A program made the translations under genes and the position numbers. The notes beneath the pieces are model-generated. The model was not told the origin of the DNA, searched no databases, and saw only the letters and a list, made by a program, of their open reading frames with translations. A stretch of 64,000 nucleotides of DNA, taken from contig CAXXCR010000038.1 of assembly GCA_963668015.2 (NCBI GenBank), forward strand, positions 171,774 through 235,773. The letters run 5' to 3'. Below, piece by piece: positions 1-9,745 of this stretch (its first letter is position 1; each line of letters begins with the position of its first letter). Source of the DNA: Ilyobacter_A sp963668015. GTDB taxonomy: Bacteria; Fusobacteriota; Fusobacteriia; Fusobacteriales; Fusobacteriaceae.

Positions 1-2
1 AC

Positions 3-584
3 GGGATAATATTTATAGATGAGATAGATAAAATAGCCGAAAGAGAGGGTAACTCAAGAGGGGAAGTGTCTAGACAGGGAGTGCAAAGAGATATCCTTCC
101 ACTTGTAGAGGGGACCACCGTTATGACGAAGCATGGGCCTGTAAAAACAGAGCATATACTGTTTATCGCAGCAGGAGCATTTACACTTTCAAATCCATCA
201 GACCTAATGCCTGAACTTCAGGGGAGGTTCCCTGTGAGGGTAAAACTTAAAAGCTTGGAGAAGGAAGATTTCATAAAGATATTGACAGAGGTAGAGTACA
301 ATCTATTAGAACAGTATCAAAGTCTTTTAAAAGTGGATAATGCAGAGATCAGTTTCACTAAACAAGCTATTGAAAAGATAGCAGATGTGGCCATAGACTT
401 AAATGAAAATGTAGAGAATATAGGTGCAAGAAGGCTTGCATCTGTGATAGAAAGTATTTTAAGAGATATGATGTATGAGGCTCCTTATGACAATCTGTTA
501 AAAGCTAAGATAGGGAAAAGAGACGTTGAGAAAGTGTTTAAGCTGGACATAGAAGAGGAAAATCTGGATAAATATATTTTGTAG
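3..584 (+). CDS. hslU: ATP-dependent protease ATPase subunit HslU (3' part)
   Basis: This is the C-terminal part of the AAA+ unfoldase of the HslUV (ClpYQ) protease; the 5' end lies outside the window. The first visible residues, GIIFIDEIDKIA, are the Walker B segment. They are followed by the family-typical stretch SRQGVQRDILPLVEGTTV, sensor-1 residues around FIAAGAF, the arginine-finger region PELQGRFPVRV, and the C-terminal helical domain with GARRL (sensor 2). The length after Walker B fits a complete C-terminus. The TAG stop is followed at once by the ribosome-binding site of smc, so the two genes are probably co-transcribed. The hslV partner would be expected upstream, outside the window. 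Confidence 0.95.
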   Translation, partial: GIIFIDEIDKIAEREGNSRGEVSRQGVQRDILPLVEGTTVMTKHGPVKTEHILFIAAGAFTLSNPSDLMPELQGRFPVRVKLKSLEKEDFIKILTEVEYNLLEQYQSLLKVDNAEISFTKQAIEKIADVAIDLNENVENIGARRLASVIESILRDMMYEAPYDNLLKAKIGKRDVEKVFKLDIEEENLDKYIL

Positions 585-593
585 GTGAGGATA

Positions 594-3500
594 ATGTACT
601 TAAAGGGCTTGGAAATAGACGGATTTAAATCCTTTGCCGATAAGGTGAAACTGGACTTTAACAAGGGGATTACCTCTATAGTAGGTCCTAATGGAAGCGG
701 TAAATCAAATATACTGGATTCCATACTGTGGGTCTTGGGGGAGCAGTCATATAAAAATATCCGTGCAAAAGAAAGTGGAGATGTTATATTTTCTGGCGGC
801 AAAAATAAAAAACCAAGATCATCAGCTGAGGTAAGCTTGATAATAGATAATATCGACAGGACGCTGAACTTTGAAGAAGATGAAGTAATAGTAAGCAGGA
901 AGATAAAGAAAACAGGTGAAAATGAGTATTATATAAACAATAAAAGATCTCGATTGAAAGATATAAGTGAACTTTTTTTAGATACAGGGGTAGGTAAAAG
1001 CGCCTATTCAGTAATCGGACAGGGAAGGGTAGAGAGGATAATATCTTCTTCTACACAGGAGCTTCGTAGTATCATAGAGGAAGCTGCCGGAATAAAGAAA
1101 GTAAAGCTGAGAAAGACCCAATCTGAAAAAAAGCTTGCGAATGTAAAATTGGAGCTTGAAAAAATAGATATTATCTTAGGTGAACTTGGCGAAAACAGGT
1201 CTCGTGTTGAAAAACAAGCTATCAAGACCAGAAGGTACAAGGAACTTGATGGGGATGTTAAAAGAACCAAAAAGACGATACTCAGCCTGGAACTTGGTAA
1301 AAAAAAGGAAGACTTAAGTTCAATGGAGTCAAGCTTAGAAGAGCAGAACTTAAAACTAAAAAACTTTGAGAAAAGTTTTTCTGAAAGGGAAACTGCTTTA
1401 GAAAAAGTAAATGAGATCAGGGAAACATTAAGCAGCGAAGTAGAAGAACTCAGTAAAAAAAACTTTGAGCTAAAGGATTATATAGATAGACTTTTAAATG
1501 ATAAGGTTAAGTATACTGAAAGGCTGGAGAACTTTTCCAGGGAGAAGACTGAAAGGCTGGCACAGATAGAAAAACTGGAACAAAAAATAATTGAGAGACA
1601 AAAATCTGTAGAAGACCTGAAAAAAAATGTAATTGCTCTTGAGAGTGAACTGGAACAGGAAAAAATTCAAAATGACAAATTTTCTCAGAACCTGATAAAG
1701 TTGGAAAACGAAAAGAGTAGCTTTGAGGTATCCTTAAACTTAAAAAAAGATAAGCTCATGGAGTATGAAGTGGATAAGGTAAAGCTGATAAACAATATAG
1801 AAGCTACCGACAGAAAGATAAAAAGCTCAAAGAATAGGAGCAACTCGCTTAAATTTGAGATGGATGAGTACTCAAAAAAGAGTTTAGCTATCAAGCAGGA
1901 TTTAGAAAAACTAAATGGGATAAAATCTAAACTTCAGGTAACTTTAGATGACCTTGAGAAAGATATAGAGAAGACCGAGCTTGAGATAAACAGACTTAGT
2001 CTTGAGCTGAATAAATACCTTCAGCAAAGAAAAGAACATGAATACAATCTGAACAGGTTCTCTGCAAAATTGGAGAGCTTGGAGAAACTAGAGGAAAATC
2101 ATGAGGGCTTTTTTAAAGGGGTAAAAGAGGTTTTAAATGCTAGAATAAACGGGGTTTACGGTGCTTTTATAAGCATTGTAAGCATACCAGAAAACCTTGT
2201 AACAGCAATAGATTCTGCAGTGGGCGGGGCTCTTCAAGATATTGTAGTAGAAAGCAGTGAAGTAGCCAAACGTTGTATACAGTACCTTAAAACAGGTGCT
2301 AAAGGAAGGGCATCATTCTTGGCTCTGGATACCATAAAACCTAGGACTTCTACCCAGAATTTTGATATGCCTGGAATCCTGGGGATAGCAAGTAAACTGG
2401 TGAAAGTTGACTCTAAGTATCAAAAGGCAGTAGATTTTGTGCTTGGAAATCTTTTAGTTGTAGAAGATGTGGATACAGGCTTAAAAATTTTGAAAAAAAA
2501 TCTTCACAAGGGAAATATAGTAACCTTGAGCGGAGAGTTGATATCATCCCGTGGTAGGATGACAGGGGGAAGTAACTTGAAATCTGCTTCGTCAGCTATC
2601 CTTGACAGAAAAAATGAGATTAAAAAACTCAGTGAAGTTGTTTCAGATTTGAGAACGAAGTTTGAAACTGCTGACAAAGGGTATAATGAAAATCTGAAAA
2701 AAATAGAGAAAATAGAGGAGTCTCTTGAGTTGAAGGATGATAAGAGGGACGACACTTTTCAGAAATTAAAAAGAATATCAATGGAAGCAGATGATAAAAA
2801 CGAGCAGCGTGGCAAGGTAGAAAAGAACATAAAACTATTAGAGCTTGAAATCAATGAAGAAGATGTGTATAAGCAGGAGTATCTCAAGGAAATAGACAGT
2901 GCGAAATCTAAAAAAGAAAACGTTGATAAATTTATCCAGAACTTAAAAGATGGGTATGGAGAGGAAAAAGAAAAATTAGCGGAAATATCAGCTAGCATAG
3001 ACTCTCTTAACCGTGAGAATTCAGATAAAAAGATAAATTATCTGAACAGACTCGAGAAGAAAAGGCAGATGGACAGAACTGTGCAAAAAGAGGAGTTTGA
3101 ACTGCAGGAAATACACACAGAAAAAGAGGCCGCTTTGGAAAAATTAAAGAGGCTCCACGAAGATGTAGAGGGTATAAACTCTAAGCTGAATAACTTAGAA
3201 GATGAGTATCTGAATAAAAATAGTTTGTACAAAGAAGAGTTTTCCAGCATAAATCAGAAAAGAAAAGAGAATGAAACTCTGGAAAAAGAGGAAAAAAATC
3301 TGATACTTGAAGTTAAAAGTTTGGAAAACCAGATAGTTTTAGAAAACGACAAGATAAAGAGAAAAATAGAAAAGCTGGATGCTATTAGGTATAGCATCTC
3401 AAGTCTAAACGAGGATATACTTGCCCTTGACGGCATAGAAGTTCTTGAAACTCAGCGTAGCATAGAACAGCTGAAAAGAAACCTTGCCAAGCTGGATGTA

Positions 3501-4106
3501 GAGCTGAACAATCTAGGGGTAGTAAATTTTCTGGCAATAGAGGAGTTTGAAGAACTCGATGAGAAATACAGGTTCATCCTAGATCAAAAAGAGGACCTGG
3601 TAAAAAGTGAGAAACTATTAAAAGACTTAATTAAAGAGATAGAGGATATAATAAAATTAAAGTTCAAAGACGCATACAAGAGTATAAGTGCAAACTTTTC
3701 TGAAATGTGCAAAGAAGTATTAAATAACTCGGTAGGTAAATTAAAATTAACAAATGAGGAAGATTTACTTGAGTCCGGGATAGAACTTATGGTAAAATTT
3801 AAAAATAAGAAAAATCAGTCTATAAGCTTGCTTTCTGGGGGGGAAAAATCAATGGTGGCGGTTGCATTTATAATGGCAATTTTTATGTATAAGCCTAGCC
3901 CGTTTACTTTTTTCGATGAAATCGAGGCAGCTTTGGATGAAACAAATACTAAAAGACTTATAAGAAAACTCAAGGAGTTTACAGATAAGTCCCAGTTTAT
4001 CCTAATAACTCATAATAAGGAGACAATGAAAGAATCTGATACTCTTTACGGGATAACGATGAACAAAGAGTTGGGGGAGTCGAAGATACTTTCAGTTAGG
4101 ATGTAG
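594..4106 (+). CDS. smc: Chromosome segregation protein SMC
   Basis: This is a full-length SMC ATPase of 1170 residues, acting in chromosome condensation and segregation on the nucleoid. Walker A (GPNGSGKSN) is at about residues 31-39. A long charged coiled coil follows, then a hinge domain at about 505-660 with Gly-rich segments such as AVGGALQDIV, then a second coiled coil. The ABC signature LLSGGEKSM lies near residue 1080 and Walker B FFDEIEAALDE near 1107. I chose the ATG at 594, giving MYLKGLEIDGFKSF, because the in-frame GTG at 585 lies inside the Shine-Dalgarno-like GGTGAGG. It starts 9 bases after hslU ends. ScpA and ScpB are not in this window. Confidence 0.96.
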   Translation: MYLKGLEIDGFKSFADKVKLDFNKGITSIVGPNGSGKSNILDSILWVLGEQSYKNIRAKESGDVIFSGGKNKKPRSSAEVSLIIDNIDRTLNFEEDEVIVSRKIKKTGENEYYINNKRSRLKDISELFLDTGVGKSAYSVIGQGRVERIISSSTQELRSIIEEAAGIKKVKLRKTQSEKKLANVKLELEKIDIILGELGENRSRVEKQAIKTRRYKELDGDVKRTKKTILSLELGKKKEDLSSMESSLEEQNLKLKNFEKSFSERETALEKVNEIRETLSSEVEELSKKNFELKDYIDRLLNDKVKYTERLENFSREKTERLAQIEKLEQKIIERQKSVEDLKKNVIALESELEQEKIQNDKFSQNLIKLENEKSSFEVSLNLKKDKLMEYEVDKVKLINNIEATDRKIKSSKNRSNSLKFEMDEYSKKSLAIKQDLEKLNGIKSKLQVTLDDLEKDIEKTELEINRLSLELNKYLQQRKEHEYNLNRFSAKLESLEKLEENHEGFFKGVKEVLNARINGVYGAFISIVSIPENLVTAIDSAVGGALQDIVVESSEVAKRCIQYLKTGAKGRASFLALDTIKPRTSTQNFDMPGILGIASKLVKVDSKYQKAVDFVLGNLLVVEDVDTGLKILKKNLHKGNIVTLSGELISSRGRMTGGSNLKSASSAILDRKNEIKKLSEVVSDLRTKFETADKGYNENLKKIEKIEESLELKDDKRDDTFQKLKRISMEADDKNEQRGKVEKNIKLLELEINEEDVYKQEYLKEIDSAKSKKENVDKFIQNLKDGYGEEKEKLAEISASIDSLNRENSDKKINYLNRLEKKRQMDRTVQKEEFELQEIHTEKEAALEKLKRLHEDVEGINSKLNNLEDEYLNKNSLYKEEFSSINQKRKENETLEKEEKNLILEVKSLENQIVLENDKIKRKIEKLDAIRYSISSLNEDILALDGIEVLETQRSIEQLKRNLAKLDVELNNLGVVNFLAIEEFEELDEKYRFILDQKEDLVKSEKLLKDLIKEIEDIIKLKFKDAYKSISANFSEMCKEVLNNSVGKLKLTNEEDLLESGIELMVKFKNKKNQSISLLSGGEKSMVAVAFIMAIFMYKPSPFTFFDEIEAALDETNTKRLIRKLKEFTDKSQFILITHNKETMKESDTLYGITMNKELGESKILSVRM

Positions 4107-4120
4107 AAGGGATGTTTTAT

Positions 4121-5815
4121 ATGAAGAACTTGGAAAACCTGCTAAAGAGAATAGATGGTAAATCATACAAATTATACAAGGATATAAAGGGGAGATATAA
4201 TTTTAAGGATTATATTTTGGAGATTATAAGGGTTCAGGGAGATCCGTTTGCGGCACCTTCCCTGTTTTCAATAGAGATAGATTTGAAGAAATACTCGTAT
4301 GACAAGGAGTTGTATAAAAACCTCTCAAGGAAGGTGGCATTTGAGGACTATGTGCTCAGAAGGTTTGCCAGAAGTGTCTGGGAAAATTCAGGTAAGAAAA
4401 AAGGCAGCGGCAAGAGCGGTCTAATAGCTGTATATACTCCTAAACAGGAGATAATAAAGCGTAGTGCGGTGGAGATAAACGGAGGTACACTTAGTGTTAA
4501 GTTTTATGCAGGTCTGCCTGCAGCCGGTAGGCGTATACTTGCAAAAGCTGCAATAGATATGATTTTCAGGGACCTGCCTAAAATAGCGTCCTGTTTAAAG
4601 CCTGAAAAGCTCGGTATTCCAGGCCTAAAAAAACAGGTTGAAACCAATGAAATGGTGGATTTTATCAGAGAAGAGATGCAAAAGCACGATATAATCTCTT
4701 TTGTTGCAAACAAGTCAGTTCTTGCAAGGATGAGTTCTGTTGATGATAGGCCTATGAAAGGTGCTGTGTACTTCACGAGTCCTGAACATTTGAAACACAG
4801 TATAAGACTTCCCAACGGCAAACTTGTAGAAGGGATGGCTATAAAAAAAGGTGTCACACTTGTTACAGGTGGTGGGTTTCACGGTAAATCAACCTTGCTA
4901 AATGCAATTGAGAAAGGTGTGTACAACCATATACCCGGCGACGGGAGGGAATTTGTCCTCACAGATCCAAGTGCCGTTAAAATAAGGGCTGAGGATGGAA
5001 GAAGCATACAAAATGTTGATATAAGCAATTTTATAAATAATCTACCTTTTGAAAAGGATACGAGCTCGTTTTACACTGAGAATGCCAGCGGTTCAACCTC
5101 TCAGGCGTGCAACATTATGGAAGCTGTTGAGTCAGGATCTAAGTTGCTTTTAATAGATGAGGATACCTGCGCAACCAACTTTATGGTGAGGGATGTAAAA
5201 ATTCATGAGCTCATATCAAAAGACAAGGAGCCGATAACCCCATTTATAGAAAAGATAAATGCACTGAAAAATGTGGCTGATGTGTCTGTAATCGTCGTTG
5301 TCGGCGGCTTGGGGGACTATTTTGATGTAGCAGATACTGTACTGATGCTTGATGAGTACAGGGTGAGGGATATAACTCAAAAGGCAAAGGAAGTTTCCCG
5401 GAAATACAAAAGGGAACATATAAAGCTGGATGACGCTGAATTTAAGATAAAGCACAGAAGTCTCAACGAAAAACACTGCAGGGAACTTTGGAAGGACCCC
5501 AGGGCAAAAACAAAAAATAGGGGACTGGATGAACTTTCTCTTGGGAGAGAGGTTGTGGACCTTAGGAGCATAGAGCAGCTCATAGAAGAGGGGCAGGTAA
5601 GGTTCATAGGAGATGTAATAAAAAAACTTTTTAAGTATGAAGAATTGAAAAAAATGACATTTAGAGAGATAATAGACAAATATGAGGAAGAAATGGATAA
5701 TTCCGGCATCAGTTCTTATCTTGGAACTAGAAGCGGCAGTCTGGCTTTTTCAAGAAAATATGAGGTGGCGGCTGCCATAAGCAGGATAAGAAAAAAAATA
5801 TTTACTGAGAGGTAA
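4121..5815 (+). CDS. ABC-class predicted ATPase (PF09818 type)
   Basis: The protein of about 564 residues resembles the family annotated as 'predicted ATPase of the ABC class', whose role is unknown. The P-loop GGGFHGKST lies near residue 250, after LVTG. A later acidic strand LLLIDEDTCATNFM is the Walker B-like segment, and a second strand SVIVVVGGLGDYFDVAD follows. There is no membrane segment. The ATG at 4121 is preferred over the ATG at 4112 because AAGGG at 4107-4111 then has normal 9-base spacing. The gene sits between smc (14 bases) and lpxK (2 bases), so it is in the same operon. Family assignment is from recall of motifs; function is not inferred. Confidence 0.85.
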   Translation: MKNLENLLKRIDGKSYKLYKDIKGRYNFKDYILEIIRVQGDPFAAPSLFSIEIDLKKYSYDKELYKNLSRKVAFEDYVLRRFARSVWENSGKKKGSGKSGLIAVYTPKQEIIKRSAVEINGGTLSVKFYAGLPAAGRRILAKAAIDMIFRDLPKIASCLKPEKLGIPGLKKQVETNEMVDFIREEMQKHDIISFVANKSVLARMSSVDDRPMKGAVYFTSPEHLKHSIRLPNGKLVEGMAIKKGVTLVTGGGFHGKSTLLNAIEKGVYNHIPGDGREFVLTDPSAVKIRAEDGRSIQNVDISNFINNLPFEKDTSSFYTENASGSTSQACNIMEAVESGSKLLLIDEDTCATNFMVRDVKIHELISKDKEPITPFIEKINALKNVADVSVIVVVGGLGDYFDVADTVLMLDEYRVRDITQKAKEVSRKYKREHIKLDDAEFKIKHRSLNEKHCRELWKDPRAKTKNRGLDELSLGREVVDLRSIEQLIEEGQVRFIGDVIKKLFKYEELKKMTFREIIDKYEEEMDNSGISSYLGTRSGSLAFSRKYEVAAAISRIRKKIFTER

Positions 5816-5817
5816 AA

Positions 5818-6822
5818 ATGGGACTATTAGCGTTTATATACAATTTAATTACAAGTTTAAGAAACAGACTCTATGACTTAGGTATACTTAAAATAAGGAG
5901 CATAGAAGGGGTGCATATAACCTGCATAGGAAATATAACTGTTGGAGGAACCGGTAAAACTCCAGCAGTGCAGTATTTTACTAAAAGATATTTGGAGGCA
6001 GGTAAAAGAGTAGCTATAGTTTCAAGGGGATACAGAGGGAAAAGAAAGGAAGACCCTCTAATAATAAGTGACGGCAAAAAAATATTGGCATCGGTTAAAG
6101 AGAGTGGCGACGAGCCCTTCCTGCATGCCATAAACTGTAAAGTGCCAATAATTGTTGGACGTAACAGGTACAAAGCTTGCAAACTAGCAGTTGAAAAATT
6201 TGATGTTGATACAATTATTTTAGATGATGGATTTCAGCATAGAAAATTGAAGAGAGATAGAGATATAGTTTTAATAGATGCAACTAATCCATTTGGAGGT
6301 GGGGCACTTTTGCCAAAAGGAACTCTCAGAGAGGATATAAGGGGTCTTGAAAGGGCAAAAGAGTTTATAATAACAAAGTCAGACTTAGTCAGCTCCAGCG
6401 AGTTAAAAGATATAAAACAGCAGCTTTCGGGATATGGTAAGAATATATCCACAGCAACACATAGTGTTGTATCTTTGTCAGATATAAATATGAATCTGAA
6501 ACCGCTTTTCTGGGTAAAAGGCCAGAGAGTACTCTTGTTTTCAGGTTTGGCTAATCCTTTGAATTTTGAAAAGACCATGATAAGTTTGGATCCTAAAGCA
6601 ACAGAAAGAGTTGATTTTATGGATCACTATAGCTTTAAAAAAGAAGATTTGGTGAAGATAAAGAAACTTGCCGAAGATATGAAGGCGGATCTCATAATAA
6701 CAACTGAAAAAGATCTGGTAAAACTTCCTATGGATGTTGACCTAGAAGATATATATGTATTAAAAATAGAATTTAAGATTTTGGAGGATAATCTTTCAGA
6801 TTACAGCATGGAGGAAGAATGA
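5818..6822 (+). CDS. lpxK: Tetraacyldisaccharide 4'-kinase LpxK
   Basis: This inner-membrane kinase phosphorylates the 4' position of tetraacyldisaccharide-1-phosphate in lipid A synthesis. The protein has 334 residues, normal for the family. The P-loop GNITVGGTGKTP is at about residues 38-48 and the family hallmark DDGFQHRKLKRD at about 135-146, followed by NPFGGGALLPKGTLRE. A hydrophobic N-terminal helix (LLAFIYNLI) is the expected membrane anchor. The gene begins 3 bases after the preceding stop, and its 3' end overlaps the next start by 4 bases (ATGA), which indicates translational coupling. Its presence shows that the organism makes an outer membrane with lipid A. Confidence 0.96.
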   Translation: MGLLAFIYNLITSLRNRLYDLGILKIRSIEGVHITCIGNITVGGTGKTPAVQYFTKRYLEAGKRVAIVSRGYRGKRKEDPLIISDGKKILASVKESGDEPFLHAINCKVPIIVGRNRYKACKLAVEKFDVDTIILDDGFQHRKLKRDRDIVLIDATNPFGGGALLPKGTLREDIRGLERAKEFIITKSDLVSSSELKDIKQQLSGYGKNISTATHSVVSLSDINMNLKPLFWVKGQRVLLFSGLANPLNFEKTMISLDPKATERVDFMDHYSFKKEDLVKIKKLAEDMKADLIITTEKDLVKLPMDVDLEDIYVLKIEFKILEDNLSDYSMEEE

Positions 6823-7675
6823 ATAAAACATTAGAAGCTATAAGGGGAAAAAATTATGATTTTTTCCATAAAATTTACAAACAAAATGGAATTATAGGTT
6901 TGACAAACTCATTTAGTGAATACATAAATAGGAGGGCCTATTTTACAATAGATAAAGAGGGTGAAATAAAAAGAAAAGGGCTGAATCTTTCATTGCCGCT
7001 TATTTCAACTCTGAAAGAAAATCCTGAAAATTATGAAAGAATAATAAAAATTATTGTAGACAGACTTTGTGAACCAAGTGAAAGAATAAAGTTAAAAAAA
7101 ATAGACAGATTATCAAATACTTCGGTTGAAAACCTGGAAAAAAATTACTATAAACTTTTAGCAAATTCCAATGAAATTTTTTCTGCGAAGTATTCTAAAG
7201 AGCTGCTTCTCAGAGAAAAGAAGAACTTTATAAATTTATTGTTCTTTTTTGTGTTGATGGAAGATATATCAAGTCGTAAGTCGTTGATGGCTTATTCACT
7301 TGAAAAGTTTTTAGATGAAGAGTTTGGGAAAAATGATTTAGATGACGTAATACAGGTTGTGATCAACTATATAAGTTTGCAAAGGGGAAATTTTACTTTC
7401 TATGAAAGCTCTGGAAAATCAAATATATAAGTAAAAAGGAACTCACTGCAAAAATATTTGAAAATTTAGACAAATTGAGAAATTCAAAAGGATTAAACCT
7501 TTTAACATATATCTATATTTTAAATAAATCTGATTATAATAACGAATATAAGTTTATATCGATGGCAGGAAAATATCTTGATGAAGTTTTGGAGGATCCG
7601 GGAAAAGAGTTACTGGAAGAGGAAGAAATTATACTTGATATTTTATTGAAAAATATAGATAACGAGGAGAAATAA
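6819..7675 (+). pseudogene. Unknown protein, frameshifted near 7420
   Basis: The first reading frame (203 residues, MNKTLEAIRGKNYDFF) ends at 7430. The sequence then continues without a gap in another frame: after the stop at 7403 of that frame it reads KKELTAKIFENLDKLRN and on to NIDNEEK at 7675. One missing base in TCAAATATA near 7418-7427 would join both parts into one protein of about 285 residues. The product is charged and helical, with no motif I recognise. The gene overlaps lpxK by 4 bases and ends 2 bases before the EIIA gene. The fixed operon position argues that the intact protein is a real conserved gene and that the break is recent or a sequence error. Confidence 0.7.
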
Positions 7676-7677
7676 TT

Positions 7678-8130
7678 ATGCTAAATTATTTGAATAACAA
7701 ACTAATAATTTTGGAAAATGAGGAACTCAACAAACAAGATATAATAAATAAAATGATAGATCTTGTGTCTGAAAATACTGGATATGTAAATTCAAGAGAT
7801 GGGTTTTTAAAAAAAATTATGGACAGAGAAGATATAGGTACAACTGGTATAGGGATGGGGATAGTCATACCGCATACAAGGTGCGAGTACCTGGATGAAA
7901 TAGTGATTGCAATGGCGGTATTAAATCATCCTATAGAATTTAATACTCCAGATGGTGAACGGGCAAAAATAGTGGTGCTTCTAGGATCTCCAAAAGGGAG
8001 AAACTCTGAATACCTAAAACTTTTGTCAAAAATAACTGCAATTTTTAGAAATAGGGATTTTAGAGAAACTATACTGAGAATAGAAAGTCAGGAAGAGCTT
8101 GTAGAAATAATGGCAGGGTTAGAAGTATGA
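7678..8130 (+). CDS. PTS EIIA domain protein (PtsN/fructose type)
   Basis: This single EIIA domain of 150 residues belongs to the mannitol/fructose family. It has the phosphorylatable histidine in IPHTR at residue 66, preceded by the GIGMGIVIPH segment. Later core strands include VVLLGSPKG and KLLSKITAIFRNRDF. No EIIB or EIIC gene is adjacent, so a regulatory PtsN-like role is as likely as sugar transport; this is inference. The gene has a strong operon context: 2 bases from the upstream gene and a 4-base overlap with nadD. Confidence 0.88.
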   Translation: MLNYLNNKLIILENEELNKQDIINKMIDLVSENTGYVNSRDGFLKKIMDREDIGTTGIGMGIVIPHTRCEYLDEIVIAMAVLNHPIEFNTPDGERAKIVVLLGSPKGRNSEYLKLLSKITAIFRNRDFRETILRIESQEELVEIMAGLEV

Positions 8131-8694
8131 GAGTAGGAATATATGGAGGGAGTTTCAACCCTATTCATATGGGACATCTTCTAATAGCCGAATATGTACG
8201 TGAAGAGATTAAGCTAGACAAGATATTTTTTGTACCTGTGGGCATCCCCAGTCACAGATTAAACGATTTGGTAATTCCTGATTACCGTATAGAAATGGTG
8301 AAAAGAGCTTGTTCCACAAATAAAAACTTTGAAGTTTTGGATATTGAGATAAAAGAAGAAAAAACCAGCTATACATATGACACCCTTGTAAAGCTAAAGA
8401 ATATCTATCCGGAATATGAATTTTATGAGATAATAGGCGAGGATTCTGCCGATTATCTTCATACCTGGAAAAATTATGAAAAAATGCTTGAGATGACAAA
8501 ATTTATTGTCTTAAAGAGGGAAAAAATTGGTTATCAGAGCCAGCATGAAAATATAATAGTTCTTGACAGCCCGGAGGATAGATATAAGCTCGGGGTGGGT
8601 AAGAGACAGAATAAAAGAGGGTAAAAGTATAAAGTACTCTGTACATGAAAAAGTAGAAAGATTTATACAGGAGAAAAAATTGTACATAAAATAA
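8127..8694 (+). pseudogene. nadD: Nicotinate-nucleotide adenylyltransferase NadD, frameshifted near its 3' end
   Basis: NadD adenylates nicotinate mononucleotide in NAD synthesis. The N-terminus carries GGSFNPIHMGH (residues 8-17; the two histidines of the HxGH motif), and the adenylyltransferase fold continues to VLDSPE. In the reading frame as given the protein then stops at 8624 after 165 residues without the family's C-terminal motif. One frame over, from about 8578, the sequence reads IDISSGWVRDRIKEGKSI and ends at 8694, which is the expected ISSTxIRxRIKEGKSI region. One extra G in CCGGAGGATA (8571-8580) explains the break. Because nadD is usually essential, a sequence error or very recent mutation is the likelier reading. 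Confidence 0.85.
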
Positions 8695-8709
8695 TATGAG
8701 GTGGAAAAA

Positions 8710-9057
8710 TTGCTAATAAAAAAGGAAGATACTTTTAAAATAAGCACGGAAAATCCTAGAGGCGGAAAAGGTATAATTGATGGTTTTAGATATTTGGATA
8801 ACGAAGAACTGTCAAACAGTCTAAAGGGGTTTTATGTAAATGAACTGCTTGTAGGTTCTGAAGTTGGTTACCACAAACATATTGGGGACGAAGAGATATA
8901 TTTTATACTTGAAGGCAAGGGCATAGCTAGTGATAACGGTAAAGAGAAAGAGGTAGGTCCAGGTGACCTCCTGTACACAAAAGACGGTCAGGGACATTCA
9001 TTGAAAAATACAGGTGAAGTACCGTTAAAATTTGCAGCTTTCATAATAGAAAAATAG
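8710..9057 (+). CDS. Cupin domain protein
   Basis: This small single-domain cupin has about 115 residues. Motif 1 is GYHKHIGDEEIYFILEGKG, with His55, His57 and Glu61 as likely metal ligands. Motif 2 is PGDLLYTKDGQGHSLKN, with the fourth-ligand histidine. The TTG at 8710 is preferred over the GTG at 8701 because GAGGTGG at 8698-8704 then acts as a Shine-Dalgarno site with 5-base spacing; the next gene has the same AGGTGG-to-TTG arrangement. The substrate cannot be told from the sequence. It sits between nadD and a hydrolase/bioC pair in one forward run. Confidence 0.85.
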   Translation: MLIKKEDTFKISTENPRGGKGIIDGFRYLDNEELSNSLKGFYVNELLVGSEVGYHKHIGDEEIYFILEGKGIASDNGKEKEVGPGDLLYTKDGQGHSLKNTGEVPLKFAAFIIEK

Positions 9058-9067
9058 GTGGTAATAA

Positions 9068-9745
9068 TTGGATATATTATTAGTGTTTCCTGGATGGGCT
9101 AGCACTAGGACGTTATATGAAAATTTAGAATTAGACTATGACAAGTTTATATATGCAGACACATTTGATCTATCGCTTATAGAGAAAAAAGTAAGGGATA
9201 CAGGTTACGAAGCAGGTAGGGACAGGCTTATTGTTTTAGCCTGGTCTATGGGGACTTTACAGGCACAAAAGTTTATTTCAAAAAACTGGGTTGATAAACT
9301 GATACTTGCAAGCCCTACAAATGAGTTTTGTCTTACAACAAGACCTGTTATAGTAAAAAGAATGATTAAGGGCCTAAAAAATGATAAAGAGCAGTGTTTA
9401 AAGGAATTTTTATCTTTAAACTTTGTAAATGAAGATAACCTTGAATCTTATCTGAAATCATATTTTGAAGAGATATGCACTTTAGATGAAGAATTTTTAA
9501 TAGATGGACTGCAATTTCTTTTAGATGAGAGAATAGAAAGTTATAATTCTGTGAACAGAGATTTAGAGCCATTTGTCGTAATGGCAAAAAATGATCAGGT
9601 TATATCAAAGGAAAATTCTGATGCAATGCTTGAAAAAATATCAGGTGCTTATACAATACAAGAATTGGAATGTGGACACAATATATTTTACGAGGCATAC
9701 AAAGACGCGACAAGATTACTGAGAGGGTATTTGGATGATAATTAA
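9068..9745 (+). CDS. Alpha/beta hydrolase, BioG/BioH-like (candidate pimeloyl-ACP methyl ester esterase)
   Basis: This small alpha/beta hydrolase has 225 residues. The oxyanion segment FPGWAS lies near the N-terminus and the nucleophile elbow AWSMG has Ser60. An acid candidate is Asp176 (KNDQVI), and the catalytic histidine is His204 in CGHNIF. It overlaps bioC by 11 bases. BioC methylates malonyl-ACP and an esterase of the BioH/BioG class must remove the methyl group, so the pairing suggests that role; this is inference from context plus fold. The start is a TTG preceded by AGGTGG. No other biotin gene is in the window. Confidence 0.75.
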   Translation: MDILLVFPGWASTRTLYENLELDYDKFIYADTFDLSLIEKKVRDTGYEAGRDRLIVLAWSMGTLQAQKFISKNWVDKLILASPTNEFCLTTRPVIVKRMIKGLKNDKEQCLKEFLSLNFVNEDNLESYLKSYFEEICTLDEEFLIDGLQFLLDERIESYNSVNRDLEPFVVMAKNDQVISKENSDAMLEKISGAYTIQELECGHNIFYEAYKDATRLLRGYLDDN

